Positions 41,213-50,538 are shown, numbered from the stretch's first letter. The stretch: DNA of 64,000 nucleotides from Thalassobaculum sp965228445 (GCA_965228445.1 OZ245813.1:4154001-4218000), one strand, 5' to 3'. A program made the numbers and translations. Notes: generated by a model from the letters alone, not told the origin.

Positions 41213-41237
41213 CCTCCCAGGATTTTTTGTTGGGAGG
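41213..41237 (-). promoter_or_regulatory. Hairpin sequestering the ribosome site of the MetE-like gene
   Basis: On the transcript CCTCCCA (41237-41231) can pair perfectly with TGGGAGG (41219-41213) over an 11-base loop rich in A. The 3' arm is the ribosome-binding site, nine bases before the ATG at 41203. It is too small for a known SAM riboswitch class; temperature, protein or antisense control is possible. Confidence 0.55.
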
Positions 41238-41289
41238 ACGCTACCAACGGGTGCCGCCGCCGACTAGGCCGGTTCTCGCCCCGCCCGGC

Positions 41290-42066
41290 TCACCCGCCGC
41301 CGAGCAGCAGGAAACGGCGGTTCAGCGGCTGTACCGGCCGCGCGTTCATCGGGAACAGCGTGGCGAAGGCCTCGATCTGCGCCCGCGACGCCGTGATCGG
41401 GGTCTTATAGGCGACCCAGTTGACGACCTCCGAGCAGGGCGGCGTGGTCAGCGACCCGGCATAGCGGAACTGCGTGCGGTCGGCCGGCAGGAAGTCCTTC
41501 AGTGTCACGGAGACGACCGGTCCGTCGCCCTTCTGCTGAGGCATGGCCGACCAGATCGGCGCCAGCGCCGCGTTATCCGCCCCTTCGTCGAAGAGCACAC
41601 CGAGCACCGCCAGGTTCCCGTCGGCCGAGCGATGCACGAAATGCACCTCCATCGCCAGCGCCTTGCCGTCGACCAGATGCTCGCTGGGATGGTGGAAATG
41701 GAACTGCAGCAACTCGAAGGTCGTGCCGTCGAGCTTCACCGCGCTGCCGTTGGGCACGTTGACCTGGATGGTATGGCCGTTGTTGATCACCTGACCGTCG
41801 GTCTCCGCCTCCCAGCGGATGGTCGCCGGATCGAACTCGGCGGAGATCGGCGCGGTCAGATCGATCGGGGACTGCTCGACCCCCGTCCCGCAGGCGGCGT
41901 AGTCCGCGCCGAGGGAGCCCCAATGCGCCGGACCCGTCTGGCCCTCGAAACTCCAGGCGGCGCCGCCGGACGCCAGGGCGCTGCGGCTCAGTCCGCCGCA
42001 GCAGGCGCAGCCGAGCAGCCCCGCAAGTCCGGTGTTGATCGCTGTGCGTCTGCTGATGTTCGTCAT
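41290..42066 (-). CDS. Alpha-type carbonic anhydrase
   Basis: This exported zinc enzyme (258 aa) converts CO2 and bicarbonate. The N-terminus SRRTAINTGLAGLLG carries a twin-arginine-like motif followed by a hydrophobic stretch and ALASGG cleavage region, so export by Tat is likely. The alpha-class core is clear: AHWGSL, EQSPIDL, zinc ligands in LQFHFHHPSEH and MEVHFVH, and the TTPPCSEVVNW substrate-pocket segment (classical TTPP.C.E.V.W). Length is normal. It probably supplies bicarbonate or balances pH in the periplasm. Confidence 0.95.
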   Translation of the reverse strand: MTNISRRTAINTGLAGLLGCACCGGLSRSALASGGAAWSFEGQTGPAHWGSLGADYAACGTGVEQSPIDLTAPISAEFDPATIRWEAETDGQVINNGHTIQVNVPNGSAVKLDGTTFELLQFHFHHPSEHLVDGKALAMEVHFVHRSADGNLAVLGVLFDEGADNAALAPIWSAMPQQKGDGPVVSVTLKDFLPADRTQFRYAGSLTTPPCSEVVNWVAYKTPITASRAQIEAFATLFPMNARPVQPLNRRFLLLGGG

Positions 42067-42214
42067 CCTGTCCTCCCCCGACGGGTTGCTGTTCCCTTGG
42101 CATGATAGTCCCGCGATTCCTGAAATAAGTTAAGAAGGTATGAACCTCGCCGGTCCGCTATGCGTTGTGACGCCAAGCAACTAGAATGACGCGCGAATTT
42201 CTGCAGGAGGGTGC

Positions 42215-43354
42215 GTGACCGACATCGGAGTTCCTGATCCGCTCGACCTGCGGGAGGAGGGCGGCACCCTGATCCTGCGGCTGTCGGGCCGCTGGACGCT
42301 GGATACGGTACGGCGTCTGGATCGGGATCTCCGGGCGGTGGCGCGGCGCCAGGCCGGCCATCTGGTGGTCGAGGCCGAGGGGCTGACCGGGCTCGACAGC
42401 GCCGGGGCCTGGGCGATCCGGCGGACCCTCGATCAGGCCGAGGCACGGGGCACCGCGACGGAACTGCGGGGCCTGTCGGATGCGTACCGCCCCATCCTCG
42501 ACAAGGCGGTCGTTCCCGATCCCCGCGCGCCGGTCGCCCCGCCGTCCGAAGGCGGCCTGTTTGCGCCGTTGGAGGGGGCCGGGCGGGCCGTGCTGAACGC
42601 CGCGACGGTCGCGCGCAACCTCGCCGGCTTCTTCGGCTACACGCTGGTGACCCTCGGCGGCGTGCTGATCCGGCCCTGGCGTCTGCGGATCACCGCGACG
42701 GTGGCGCAGATGGAAGCCACTGGCCTGAACGCCCTGCCGATCGTCGGGCTGCTCTGCTTTCTGGTCGGTGTCGTGCTCGCCTATATGGGCGCGCTGCAGC
42801 TCAAGCAGTTCGGCGCCGACATCCTGACCGTCAACCTGGTCGGCGTGGCGGTGCTGCGGGAGATCGGCATCCTGCTGGCGGCGATCATCGTGGCGGGCCG
42901 GTCCGGCAGCGCCTTCGCCGCGCAGATCGGCACGATGAAGGTCAACCAGGAGGTCGACGCGCTGGAGACCATGGGGCTGTCGGCGGTCGAAGTGCTGGTC
43001 CTGCCGCGGCTGATCGCGCTGGTCATCGTCATGCCGCTGCTGACGGTCTGGGCCGATGCGGCCGGTCTGCTCGGCGGATCGGTGGTCGCCCTGTTCCTGC
43101 TCGACCTCTCCTTCTCGCAGTTCCTCACCCAACTCCAGGCGGCGGTCCGGTTCTGGGATTTCGGCACCGGCATGATCAAGGCGCCGGTCTTCGCCCTCGT
43201 GATCGCGCTGGTCGGCTGCTACGACGGGCTGCGGGTGTCCGGCAGTGCCGAGAGCGTGGGGCGCTACACCACCCGGGCGGTGGTGGAGTCGATCTTCCTG
43301 GTGATCGTGCTCGACGCGCTGTTCGCCGTGGCCTTCGCGGAGATCGGCATATGA
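42215..43354 (+). CDS. mlaE: STAS-domain fused MlaE-type ABC permease
   Basis: This lipid-transport ABC permease has 379 aa. Residues about 1-95 form a STAS domain (the role of MlaB; DTVRRLDRDLRAV, LTGLDSAGAWAI), fused to the MlaE domain (about 120-379; KQFGADILTVNLVGVAVLREIG in parts, GRSGSAFAAQIGTMKVNQEVDAL in parts, the typical MlaE signature). It starts with GTG after GGAGGG and overlaps the ATPase gene by four bases. It is first in a four-gene operon for phospholipid or related lipid transport across the envelope. Confidence 0.94.
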   Translation: MTDIGVPDPLDLREEGGTLILRLSGRWTLDTVRRLDRDLRAVARRQAGHLVVEAEGLTGLDSAGAWAIRRTLDQAEARGTATELRGLSDAYRPILDKAVVPDPRAPVAPPSEGGLFAPLEGAGRAVLNAATVARNLAGFFGYTLVTLGGVLIRPWRLRITATVAQMEATGLNALPIVGLLCFLVGVVLAYMGALQLKQFGADILTVNLVGVAVLREIGILLAAIIVAGRSGSAFAAQIGTMKVNQEVDALETMGLSAVEVLVLPRLIALVIVMPLLTVWADAAGLLGGSVVALFLLDLSFSQFLTQLQAAVRFWDFGTGMIKAPVFALVIALVGCYDGLRVSGSAESVGRYTTRAVVESIFLVIVLDALFAVAFAEIGI

Positions 43355-44142
43355 GCGCGCAGACGGATGGCCCGGCGATCGAGGTGCGCGGAGTCGTCAC
43401 CCGATTCGGCACGACGACGATCCATGACGGCCTGGATCTGACGGTGAAACGCGGCGAGATCATCGGCGTGGTCGGCGGCTCCGGCACCGGCAAGACCGTG
43501 CTGCTGCGCACCATCATCGGGTTGCAGAAGCCGGCCGAGGGCGCGGTCACCCTGCTCGGAGAGACCGTCGCCTGGGACGGCTCCTCGACCGAGGCGCTGG
43601 CCGGGCGCTTCGGCATGCTGTTCCAGGACGGCGCCCTGTTCAGCGCCCTCACCGTGGGGCAGAACATCCAGGTGCCGATGCGCGAACGCGGCGGGATTCC
43701 GTCCGATCTGATGGACGAGCTGTCCCGGCTCAAGGTGGCGCTGGTGGGTCTGCCGCCGGATGCCTGCGGCAAGTTTCCTTCCGAGTTGTCGGGCGGCATG
43801 AAGAAGCGGGCGGGCCTCGCCCGGGCGCTCGCCCTGGACCCGGACGTGGTGTTCCTCGACGAGCCGACGGCCGGGCTCGACCCGATCGGCGCCTCGGATT
43901 TCGATGAGTTGATTCTGGACCTTCGCCGCGCGCTCGGGCTCACTGTGGTCATGGTTACCCATGATCTCGACAGCCTGGCCCGGATCTGCGACCGCATCGC
44001 CGTGCTGGTCGACAAGAAGATCGTCGTCGGCACCATGGAGGAGCTGACGCGCAGCGAGCATCCCTGGATCCGCAGCTATTTCCACGGGCCGCGCGCCCGC
44101 GCCGCCTTCGAGCGTCCGGCGCCGGCCGGGGCGGAGGCCTAG
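43351..44142 (+). CDS. mlaF: MlaF-type ABC transporter ATPase
   Basis: This cytoplasmic ATPase of 263 aa powers lipid transport. Walker A GGSGTGKT (about 45-52), Q-loop MLFQDGALFSALTV, signature LSGGMKKRAGLARAL, Walker B DVVFLDEPTAGLDPIG and switch His VTHDLDS are all intact. FQDGALF and the C-terminal helical tail match MlaF rather than other ABC families. It overlaps the STAS-MlaE gene (ATGA) and is followed after three bases by the MCE gene. Confidence 0.95.
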   Translation: MSAQTDGPAIEVRGVVTRFGTTTIHDGLDLTVKRGEIIGVVGGSGTGKTVLLRTIIGLQKPAEGAVTLLGETVAWDGSSTEALAGRFGMLFQDGALFSALTVGQNIQVPMRERGGIPSDLMDELSRLKVALVGLPPDACGKFPSELSGGMKKRAGLARALALDPDVVFLDEPTAGLDPIGASDFDELILDLRRALGLTVVMVTHDLDSLARICDRIAVLVDKKIVVGTMEELTRSEHPWIRSYFHGPRARAAFERPAPAGAEA

Positions 44143-44145
44143 GCG

Positions 44146-45123
44146 ATGGAAACCCGTGCCTCCTATGTGACCGTCGGCGCCTTCGCCATCCTGCTCTTCG
44201 TCGGCGGACTGTTCCTGGCGATCTGGTTCGGCGGCGTGCGCATCGACCAGGAGACCCGTCCCTACATCATCGAGTTCCAGGGCGCGGTCGACGGGCTGAG
44301 CACCGGCAGCCCGGTGCGCTATCGCGGCGTGCCGGTGGGCACCGTCAGCAACATCCGGATCGATCCCGAGAATGTCGAGTTGATCCGCGTGGACATCGAG
44401 GTCGATGCCGAGGTGCCGATCAAGAAGGACATGTACGCGGTGCTTCAGGCCCAGGGCCTGACCGGCATCGGCTTCATCCAGATCGAGGGCGGAACCGACG
44501 CCGCCGAGGAGCTGAAGCCGACCGAGGACCGCCCGGTGCCGCGCATCCCGGCCCGCTCGTCGGCGCTCAGCAAGGTGTTCGAGACCGCGCCGCAGATCGC
44601 CGACCGGCTGGTGGTGGTGATCGCCCGGGTCGAGGAGTTCCTCAACGAGGAGAACGAGCAGAACTTCCGCATGCTGCTGGCCAACCTGGCCCAGGTCAGC
44701 ACGGCGATCGCCGACCGGAGCGACGCGATCGACGCGACGATCTCCGGGGCCGCCGCCAGCGTCGCCGAGCTGCAGCAGGCCGCCGCCGAGGTCGGGCCGC
44801 TGCTGCAGGAGGCCTCGGCCACGCTGGCCACGGTGCGGGGCACGGCCGTCGGGCTCGACAACGAGGTGGCGCGGCTGTCCGGCTCCCTGGCCAAGGCGGG
44901 GGACCGGATCGCGGCCACCGCCGGCGAGCTTGAGGGCATGCTGGCGGACGCCCGGCCGGGCATGAAGGATTTCTCCAACACGGGTCTGTACGAGCTGACC
45001 CAGTTCCTGGTGGAGGCGCGGTTCCTGGTGTCGAACATCGACCGCGTGATGCGCCAGATCGACCGCGACCCCTCGCAGTTCCTGTTCGGGGATCGCGACG
45101 GACAGGTGGAGGCCGACCAATGA
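44146..45123 (+). CDS. mlaD: MlaD-type MCE-domain protein
   Basis: This periplasmic lipid-binding component anchored by one N-terminal TM helix (about 8-28) has 325 aa. The MCE domain (about 38-115) reads YIIEFQGAVDGLSTGSPVRYRGVPVG in parts, followed by VPIKKDMYAVLQAQGLTGIGFIQIEGG in parts. The long C-terminal part (150-290) is helical with SVAELQQAAAEVG-like heptads, suggesting a tube or coiled stalk. It overlaps the lipoprotein gene by four bases. The length is longer than E. coli MlaD. Confidence 0.94.
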   Translation: METRASYVTVGAFAILLFVGGLFLAIWFGGVRIDQETRPYIIEFQGAVDGLSTGSPVRYRGVPVGTVSNIRIDPENVELIRVDIEVDAEVPIKKDMYAVLQAQGLTGIGFIQIEGGTDAAEELKPTEDRPVPRIPARSSALSKVFETAPQIADRLVVVIARVEEFLNEENEQNFRMLLANLAQVSTAIADRSDAIDATISGAAASVAELQQAAAEVGPLLQEASATLATVRGTAVGLDNEVARLSGSLAKAGDRIAATAGELEGMLADARPGMKDFSNTGLYELTQFLVEARFLVSNIDRVMRQIDRDPSQFLFGDRDGQVEADQ

Positions 45124-45764
45124 CCGAACTCCGCAGACGCACGCTGCTTGCCCGGCGTACAGTGCTGACCAGGGGGCTGGCCGTCGCCGGTCTCGCCGGG
45201 ATGACCGCGGCCTGCAGTCGGCTGCCGATCGGCAAGCCGCCGCCGCAGATGTACACGCTGACGCCGAAGAGCACCTATCCGGAAGACCTGCCGCAGGCGC
45301 CCTGGCAGCTCGCCATCGAGCGCCCGGGGGCGCCGGCCGGCCTGTCCTCCGCCCGGATCGCCGTCGCGCGCGAGCCGCTGACCCTGGACTACTACGCCGG
45401 CGTGGCCTGGGTCGACGATGCGCCCAACATGGTGCAGCGCCTGTTGATCGAGTCCTTCGAGAATTCCGGCCGGATCGTCGGCGTCGGCCGCGACGGGGTC
45501 AGCTTCCGCTCCGACTACACCCTCAAGGTGGAGCTGCGGGAGTTCCAGGCGGAGTATTTCGACGGCGCCGAGATTCCGACCATCAATACCCGGATCAACG
45601 TGAAGATGGTGCAGATGCCCCAGCGCATCATCATCGCGTCCCAGGGCTTCGAGACCAAACGTCGGGCGCCGTCCAACAAGATGGCGGATATCGTGCAGAC
45701 CTTCGACGCCGCCCTGGGCATCGTGCTGCGCGACGTGGTGGTCTGGACCCTGCGCCAGAGCTGA
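45120..45764 (+). CDS. ABC-type transport auxiliary lipoprotein (PqiC/YmbA-like)
   Basis: The precursor is 214 aa. The signal contains an Arg-rich start (RRRTLLARRTVLTRG) and the lipobox-like AGMTAAC, so it is probably an outer-membrane lipoprotein. The mature part with PPPQMYTLTPKSTYPED, ERPGAPAGLSSARIAVAREPLTLDYYAGVAW in parts and MVQRLLIESFENSGRI matches the ABC_trans_aux family (PqiC, LptE-like helper) found with MCE systems. As last gene of the operon it likely forms the outer-membrane end of the transport path. No MlaC-like carrier gene is seen. Confidence 0.9.
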   Translation: MTELRRRTLLARRTVLTRGLAVAGLAGMTAACSRLPIGKPPPQMYTLTPKSTYPEDLPQAPWQLAIERPGAPAGLSSARIAVAREPLTLDYYAGVAWVDDAPNMVQRLLIESFENSGRIVGVGRDGVSFRSDYTLKVELREFQAEYFDGAEIPTINTRINVKMVQMPQRIIIASQGFETKRRAPSNKMADIVQTFDAALGIVLRDVVVWTLRQS

Positions 45765-45902
45765 CGCCCGAGGTGGCGCGCCCCGTTTGGGCCAAAGGTG
45801 TGTTTCCGACTTCGCGGGGTTTTCACCGCGCCATCCTGCGCTAGCATCCCTGCTGAGACATCGGCCCGTCCCGACAGATCCCGAGCAATGAGGTAAGCGG
45901 AC

Positions 45903-48233
45903 ATGAACGTCCTGCACGAGAGCGACCTTGCGACCCTGAAATTCGGCGTCGGACAGCCGGTCCCGCGCGGCGAGGATCCGACCCTGCTGACCGGGCGCGG
46001 CGAGTATACCGACGACGTCAACCTGGACGGCCAGGCCTATGGCTACGTGGTGCGCAGCCAGGTGCCGCATGGCCGCCTCCTAGGTATCGACATGGAGGAG
46101 GCGCTGGCCATGCCCGGCGTCCTGGCGATCTACACGGCGAAGGATCTGGACGGCTTCGGCGGTATCCCCTGCGTGGTGCCGTTCAAGAATCGCGACGGGT
46201 CCGACATGCACAAGCCGCGGCGTCCCGGCCTGGCCGAGGATGTGGTGCGCTTCGTCGGCGACCCGGTGGCCATGGTGGTGGCCGAGACCCAGGCTCAGGC
46301 CCGCGACGCGGCCGAAATGGTGATGCTCGACATCGACGAACTGCCGGCGGTGACCGATCCGGTGGAAGCCGCACGGGACGGCGCGCCCCAGCTCTATGCC
46401 GACGTGCCGAACAATGTCTGCCTTGACTATCACTACGGCGATGCCGAGGCGGCGGAGACGGCGTTCGCCGGCGCGGCCCACGTCACGAAGCTGACCCTGG
46501 TGAACAACCGCGTCGTGGTCGCCTCCATGGAGCCGCGCTCGGCCATCGCCAGCTACGACCCGGCGGAGGAGAAATACACCTTCATCGCCGGCAGCCAGGG
46601 CGCCTTCGGCCTGCGTAATGCCCTCGCCAACGCGGTGCTGAAGGTCCCGGCGGAGAAGGTCCGGGTCATCACCAAGAATGTCGGCGGCTCCTTCGGCATG
46701 AAGGGCGGCCCGTATCCCGAATACTTCCCGTTGCTGCACGCCGCCAGGCAGCTCGGCCGGCCGGTGAAATGGGTCGACGACCGCAGCGGCGCCTTCGTCT
46801 CCGACCACCAGGGCCGCGGCCACGTGGTCGATGCCGCCCTGGCCTTCGACAAGGACGGCAGGATCCTCGCCCTGCGCGCCGACATCCACGCCGATATGGG
46901 GGCCTATCTGAGCCCGGTCGGCCCGCAGCCGGCGACCCTGAACGCGGTGAAGAACCTGATCTCGGTCTACCAGACGCCGGTGATCGACGTGAACGCCAAG
47001 TGCGTGATGACCAACACCACCACGATCGGCCCGTATCGCGGTGCTGGCCGTCCGGAAGCCAACTACTACGTGGAGCGGCTGCTCGACACGGCGGCGGCCG
47101 AGATGGGCATCGACCGGCTGGAGATCCGCCGGCGCAACCAGATCCGCGCCGATCAGATCCCCTATACCGCGCCGTCCGGCATGACCTACGACAGCGGCGA
47201 TTTCCCGGCGGTGTTCGACAAGGCGGTGGCGTTCTCCGACTGGGACGGCTTCGCCGACAGGCGGGCGGAGAGCGAGGCCCGCGGCAAGCTGCGCGGCATC
47301 GGGATGAGCGACTATCTCGAGGTCACCGGCCCTCCGGGCAAGGAGATGGGCGGCATCCGCTTCGAGGCGGACGGCACGGTGACGATCATCACCGGCACGC
47401 TCGATTACGGGCAGGGCCACTGGACGCCCTTCGCCCAGGTGCTGCACCAGCGCACCGGCATCCCGTTCGACAAGATCCGCCTGCTGCAGGGCGACAGCGA
47501 CGAGCTGCTGGTCGGCGGCGGCACCGGCGGCTCGAAGTCGATGATGTCCTCCGGCGGGGCGATCATCGAAGCCGGCGACGTGATGATCGAGAACGGCAGG
47601 AAGATCGCGGCCCATGTGCTGGAGACGGCGGTCGCCGATATCGAGTTCGCCGATGGCACCTTCACCGTGGCCGGCACCGATCGCAGCGTCGGCGTGATGG
47701 ATCTGGCCGAGCAGATCCGCGGCGGTCTGACGCTGCCGGACGACGTGCCCCAGAGCCTGGACGTCAGCCTGGCGCACGAGACCGGTCCCTCGGCCTTCCC
47801 CAACGGCTGCCACGTGGCGGAGGTGGAGATCGACCCGGATACCGGCCATGTGGCGGTCGTGCGCTATTCCATGGTCAACGATTTCGGCGTGGTGGTGAAC
47901 CCGATGCTGGTCGAGGGTCAGGCCCATGGCGGCATCGTCCAGGGCATCGGCCAGGCGCTGATGGAACAGGTCCGCTACGACGAGACCGGCCAGCTCATCA
48001 CCGGCTCGTTCATGGACTACGCCATGCCGCGCGCCGAAGAGGCGCCGATGTTCCGCTACGACAGCCACCCGGTGCCCTGCACCACCAACCTGGTCGGCGC
48101 GAAGGGCTGCGGCGAGGCGGGCTGCGCCGGGGCGCTGGCCTCGGTGATGAACGCGGTGGTCGACGCGCTCGGCGGCAAGCATATCGACATGCCGGCGACC
48201 CCGGAGAGGGTCTGGCGCGCCTTGAACGGGTGA
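45903..48233 (+). CDS. Xanthine dehydrogenase-family molybdopterin-binding large subunit
   Basis: The protein is 776 aa, a molybdenum hydroxylase catalytic subunit. Domain a/b is at about 20-150 (LLTGRGEYTDDV), and the Mo-cofactor domain follows with GSQGAFG, NVGGSFGMKG, GPYRGAGRPEANY and the catalytic Glu in KGCGEAGCAG. The RGAGR loop is of the CoxL form II/other hydroxylase kind, not the AYXCSFR of true CO dehydrogenase. The FAD (CoxM) and iron-sulfur (CoxS) partners are not adjacent; they must be elsewhere. The substrate is unknown. Confidence 0.92.
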   Translation: MNVLHESDLATLKFGVGQPVPRGEDPTLLTGRGEYTDDVNLDGQAYGYVVRSQVPHGRLLGIDMEEALAMPGVLAIYTAKDLDGFGGIPCVVPFKNRDGSDMHKPRRPGLAEDVVRFVGDPVAMVVAETQAQARDAAEMVMLDIDELPAVTDPVEAARDGAPQLYADVPNNVCLDYHYGDAEAAETAFAGAAHVTKLTLVNNRVVVASMEPRSAIASYDPAEEKYTFIAGSQGAFGLRNALANAVLKVPAEKVRVITKNVGGSFGMKGGPYPEYFPLLHAARQLGRPVKWVDDRSGAFVSDHQGRGHVVDAALAFDKDGRILALRADIHADMGAYLSPVGPQPATLNAVKNLISVYQTPVIDVNAKCVMTNTTTIGPYRGAGRPEANYYVERLLDTAAAEMGIDRLEIRRRNQIRADQIPYTAPSGMTYDSGDFPAVFDKAVAFSDWDGFADRRAESEARGKLRGIGMSDYLEVTGPPGKEMGGIRFEADGTVTIITGTLDYGQGHWTPFAQVLHQRTGIPFDKIRLLQGDSDELLVGGGTGGSKSMMSSGGAIIEAGDVMIENGRKIAAHVLETAVADIEFADGTFTVAGTDRSVGVMDLAEQIRGGLTLPDDVPQSLDVSLAHETGPSAFPNGCHVAEVEIDPDTGHVAVVRYSMVNDFGVVVNPMLVEGQAHGGIVQGIGQALMEQVRYDETGQLITGSFMDYAMPRAEEAPMFRYDSHPVPCTTNLVGAKGCGEAGCAGALASVMNAVVDALGGKHIDMPATPERVWRALNG

Positions 48234-48252
48234 GGTCGGCTCAGAGCACGAT

Positions 48253-48879
48253 CTAAAGCTCCGACAGGTCCTCGTATTCGGTGGCGGCCATGGACGGCCG
48301 CTCCCGGAAACTGTCGACCCACCAGTCCAGGTTCGGGTGCGGCGGCAGATAGCGGTCGAGACCGCGGAAGTTCAGCCAGTCGAGGGCGGTCGCGAGGGCG
48401 ATGGTGCCGATATCGGCGATCTCGTCGCCGGGCGTGCGCGCCATCGGCGGGCCGTTCTCCAGAATGTCGTAGGCCGCGCCGAGCTGGGCGACCAGGTCGT
48501 CGCGCAGGCCGGGCACGCTGATGCCGTCGGCGTTCTGCCGGAGTTCCCAGCGCAGGTCGGCGCCGAGCTCGCACAGGCCGGTGGCGAGATGCTGCAGGGT
48601 TAGGACCGCCTCGCGCTCGCCGCTGTCCTTGGGGATCAGGGCGCCGCGGGAGAACTCGTCGATGTAGAAGCAGATCTCCTCACTGTCGAACACGCCGCGG
48701 CCGTCTTCGAGGATCAGCAGCGGGGCGGTGTTCAGCGGGTTCTCCGGATAGGCGGCCTCGTCGCCCTCGCGCACATGATCGGCGAGGTGGCGGACCTCGA
48801 TCTTCGAGACGCCGGTCTCGAGAAGGGCGACCTCCACTTTGCGGGCGAAGGGCGAGTGGCGCTGCGAAAACAGAATCAT
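48253..48879 (-). CDS. Glutathione S-transferase family protein
   Basis: The protein is 208 aa. The thioredoxin-like N-domain starts MILFSQRHSPFARKVEVALLE (in parts: MILFSQRHSP and FARKVEVALLE), with NPLNTAPLLILEDG holding the cis-Pro and DSEEICFYIDE the glutathione-binding Glu-Ser pair region. The C-terminal half is helical (NFRGLDRYLPPHPNLDWWVDSFRERPS in parts). ATG 48879 is used because the fold starts there; upstream sequence to 48963 has no resemblance. The gene is convergent with the molybdoenzyme gene. Confidence 0.88.
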   Translation of the reverse strand: MILFSQRHSPFARKVEVALLETGVSKIEVRHLADHVREGDEAAYPENPLNTAPLLILEDGRGVFDSEEICFYIDEFSRGALIPKDSGEREAVLTLQHLATGLCELGADLRWELRQNADGISVPGLRDDLVAQLGAAYDILENGPPMARTPGDEIADIGTIALATALDWLNFRGLDRYLPPHPNLDWWVDSFRERPSMAATEYEDLSEL

Positions 48880-49172
48880 CGCCGAAGTATCCACGGCGAG
48901 AAGGGATGCGCCAACAATCCTGTGGAGGCCCAAGAGTTTCCTCTCCCGGTTCCTTTCACTCACTCCCCGGATTTATTCCGGGGCGAGGCCAACCGCTCGC
49001 GTGAAAGGATCAATGGACACGCGAGGCCAGGCGCTACCCCGGAATAAATCCGGGGAGTGGGAATGGGTAAGGGAAGCAAGCTGCGAACAATCCCTTCGCA
49101 CCTGCACTCCCGCGCTTGACGCCCCCGCATGCGAGGCGTTCGATAGCTCATCCCCGTCCCCGGAGCCCCGTC
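48880..49172. other. Intergenic region holding a family A repeat
   Basis: Lies between divergent GST and class III aminotransferase genes. The central part is the repeat at 48961-49059. The rest has no gene and should contain the two promoters. The repeat is unusual here, as most others lie at gene ends. Confidence 0.4.
48961..49059. repeat. Intergenic inverted-pair repeat, family A
   Basis: Arms at 48961-48983 and 49037-49059 are perfect 23-base reverse complements (core CCCCGGATTTATTCCGGGG) separated by 53 bases. It shares the CACTCCCCGG core with elements at 37247, 39461, 50539 and 51507. Confidence 0.82.
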
Positions 49173-50510
49173 ATGTCCGCACGCACGAGCCACGTCTTCC
49201 ATCGCAATGCCCGCAGCATCCCGCCGATCGCCGTCAAGGGCGACGGCTGTTACATCATCGATGCCGACGGCAAACGCTATCTCGACGGCTCGGGCGGGGC
49301 GGCGGTGTCGTGCCTGGGACACAGCCACCCCAAGGTGATCGAGGCGATCAAGCAGCAGCTCGACGCCATCCCCTACGGCCATACCGGCGCCTTCTCCAAC
49401 GAGCCGATGGAGAAGTTGGCGACCCACCTGGCCACCGCGGCACCGGGCGGGCTGGACAAGGTCTATTTCGTGTCCGGCGGGTCCGAGGCGGTGGAGGCGG
49501 CGCTCAAGATGGCGCGGCAGTACCACATCGAGATCGGCCAGCCGTCCCGGCACAAGATCATCGCCCGGCGCCAGAGCTATCACGGCAACACGCTCGGCGC
49601 GCTCGCCGTCGGCGGCAATGCCGCGCGCCGCGCGCAGTTCCAGCCGATGCTGATGGAGGCGGCCCACATCGCCCCGTGCTTCTCCTACCGTGAGAAGCGG
49701 GCGGACGAGACCGAGGAGGAATACGGGCTGCGCGCCGCCAACGAGCTGGAAACGGCGATCCAGCAGGCGGGCCCCGAGACGGTCGCCGCCTTCATCTGCG
49801 AGCCGGTGGTGGGCGCGACGGCGGGTGCCGTGCCGGCCGCGCCGGGGTATCTCAAGCGCATCCGCGAGATCTGCGACAGGCACGGCGTGTTGCTGATCTT
49901 CGACGAGGTGATGTGCGGCATGGGGCGCACCGGCCATCTCTTCGCCTGCGACGAGGACGGGGTGGCGCCGGACCTGATGACCATCGCCAAGGGCCTGGGG
50001 GCGGGCTACCAGCCGATCGGCGCGGTGCTGGTGGACACCAAGATCTTCGAGGCGATCCGCGACGGCAGCGGCTTCTTCCAGCACGGCCACACCTATATGG
50101 GCCACCCGGCGGCCTGCGCCGCCGGCCTCGCCGTGCAGGAGGCGATCCGCGACGACAAGCTGCTGGACAACGTGAACGTCCAGGGTGCTGCCCTGCGCCG
50201 GGCGCTGGAGGCGCGGTTCGGCAACAACGCCAATGTCGGCGACATCCGCGGCCGCGGCCTGTTCATGGCGATCGAGCTGGTGGCCGACCGCTCGACCAAG
50301 GAGACCTTCGACCCGGCGCGCCAGCTCCATGCGGTGATCAAGCGCGAGGCGATGGAGCGCGGGCTGATCGTCTATCCGATGGGCGGCACCATCGACGGCA
50401 AGCACGGCGACCACGTCCTCGTCGCTCCGCCGTTCATCGTCGACCAGAGCCACATCACCGAACTGGTGGAAAAGCTCGGCGACGCGGTCGACGCGGCGCT
50501 GGCGGCGTAG
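49173..50510 (+). CDS. Class III PLP-dependent aminotransferase
   Basis: The protein is 445 aa, similar to omega-amino acid:pyruvate and adenosylmethionine-8-amino-7-oxononanoate-type transaminases. Features: GSGGAAVSCLGHSHPKV, VSGGSEAVEAALKMARQYH in parts, SYHGNTLGALAVGG, DEVMCGMGRTG and the PLP lysine in TIAKGLGAGYQP. The start at 49173 has GGAG nine bases upstream and fits the family; an in-frame ATG at 49116 would add unconserved residues. The amino donor is unknown. Confidence 0.92.
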   Translation: MSARTSHVFHRNARSIPPIAVKGDGCYIIDADGKRYLDGSGGAAVSCLGHSHPKVIEAIKQQLDAIPYGHTGAFSNEPMEKLATHLATAAPGGLDKVYFVSGGSEAVEAALKMARQYHIEIGQPSRHKIIARRQSYHGNTLGALAVGGNAARRAQFQPMLMEAAHIAPCFSYREKRADETEEEYGLRAANELETAIQQAGPETVAAFICEPVVGATAGAVPAAPGYLKRIREICDRHGVLLIFDEVMCGMGRTGHLFACDEDGVAPDLMTIAKGLGAGYQPIGAVLVDTKIFEAIRDGSGFFQHGHTYMGHPAACAAGLAVQEAIRDDKLLDNVNVQGAALRRALEARFGNNANVGDIRGRGLFMAIELVADRSTKETFDPARQLHAVIKREAMERGLIVYPMGGTIDGKHGDHVLVAPPFIVDQSHITELVEKLGDAVDAALAA

Positions 50511-50538
50511 GGAGCGACGTTCAACTATTCTCCCCCCG

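Noticed and set aside
41204..41289. A possible SAM riboswitch before the MetE-like gene
   Set aside because: The leader is too short and lacks the conserved cores of SAM-I, SAM-II or SAH riboswitches. Only the ribosome-site hairpin is supported.
45903..48233. Annotation as carbon monoxide dehydrogenase large subunit
   Set aside because: The AYXCSFR active-site loop of form I CO dehydrogenase is absent (RGAGR instead), and the partner subunits are missing.
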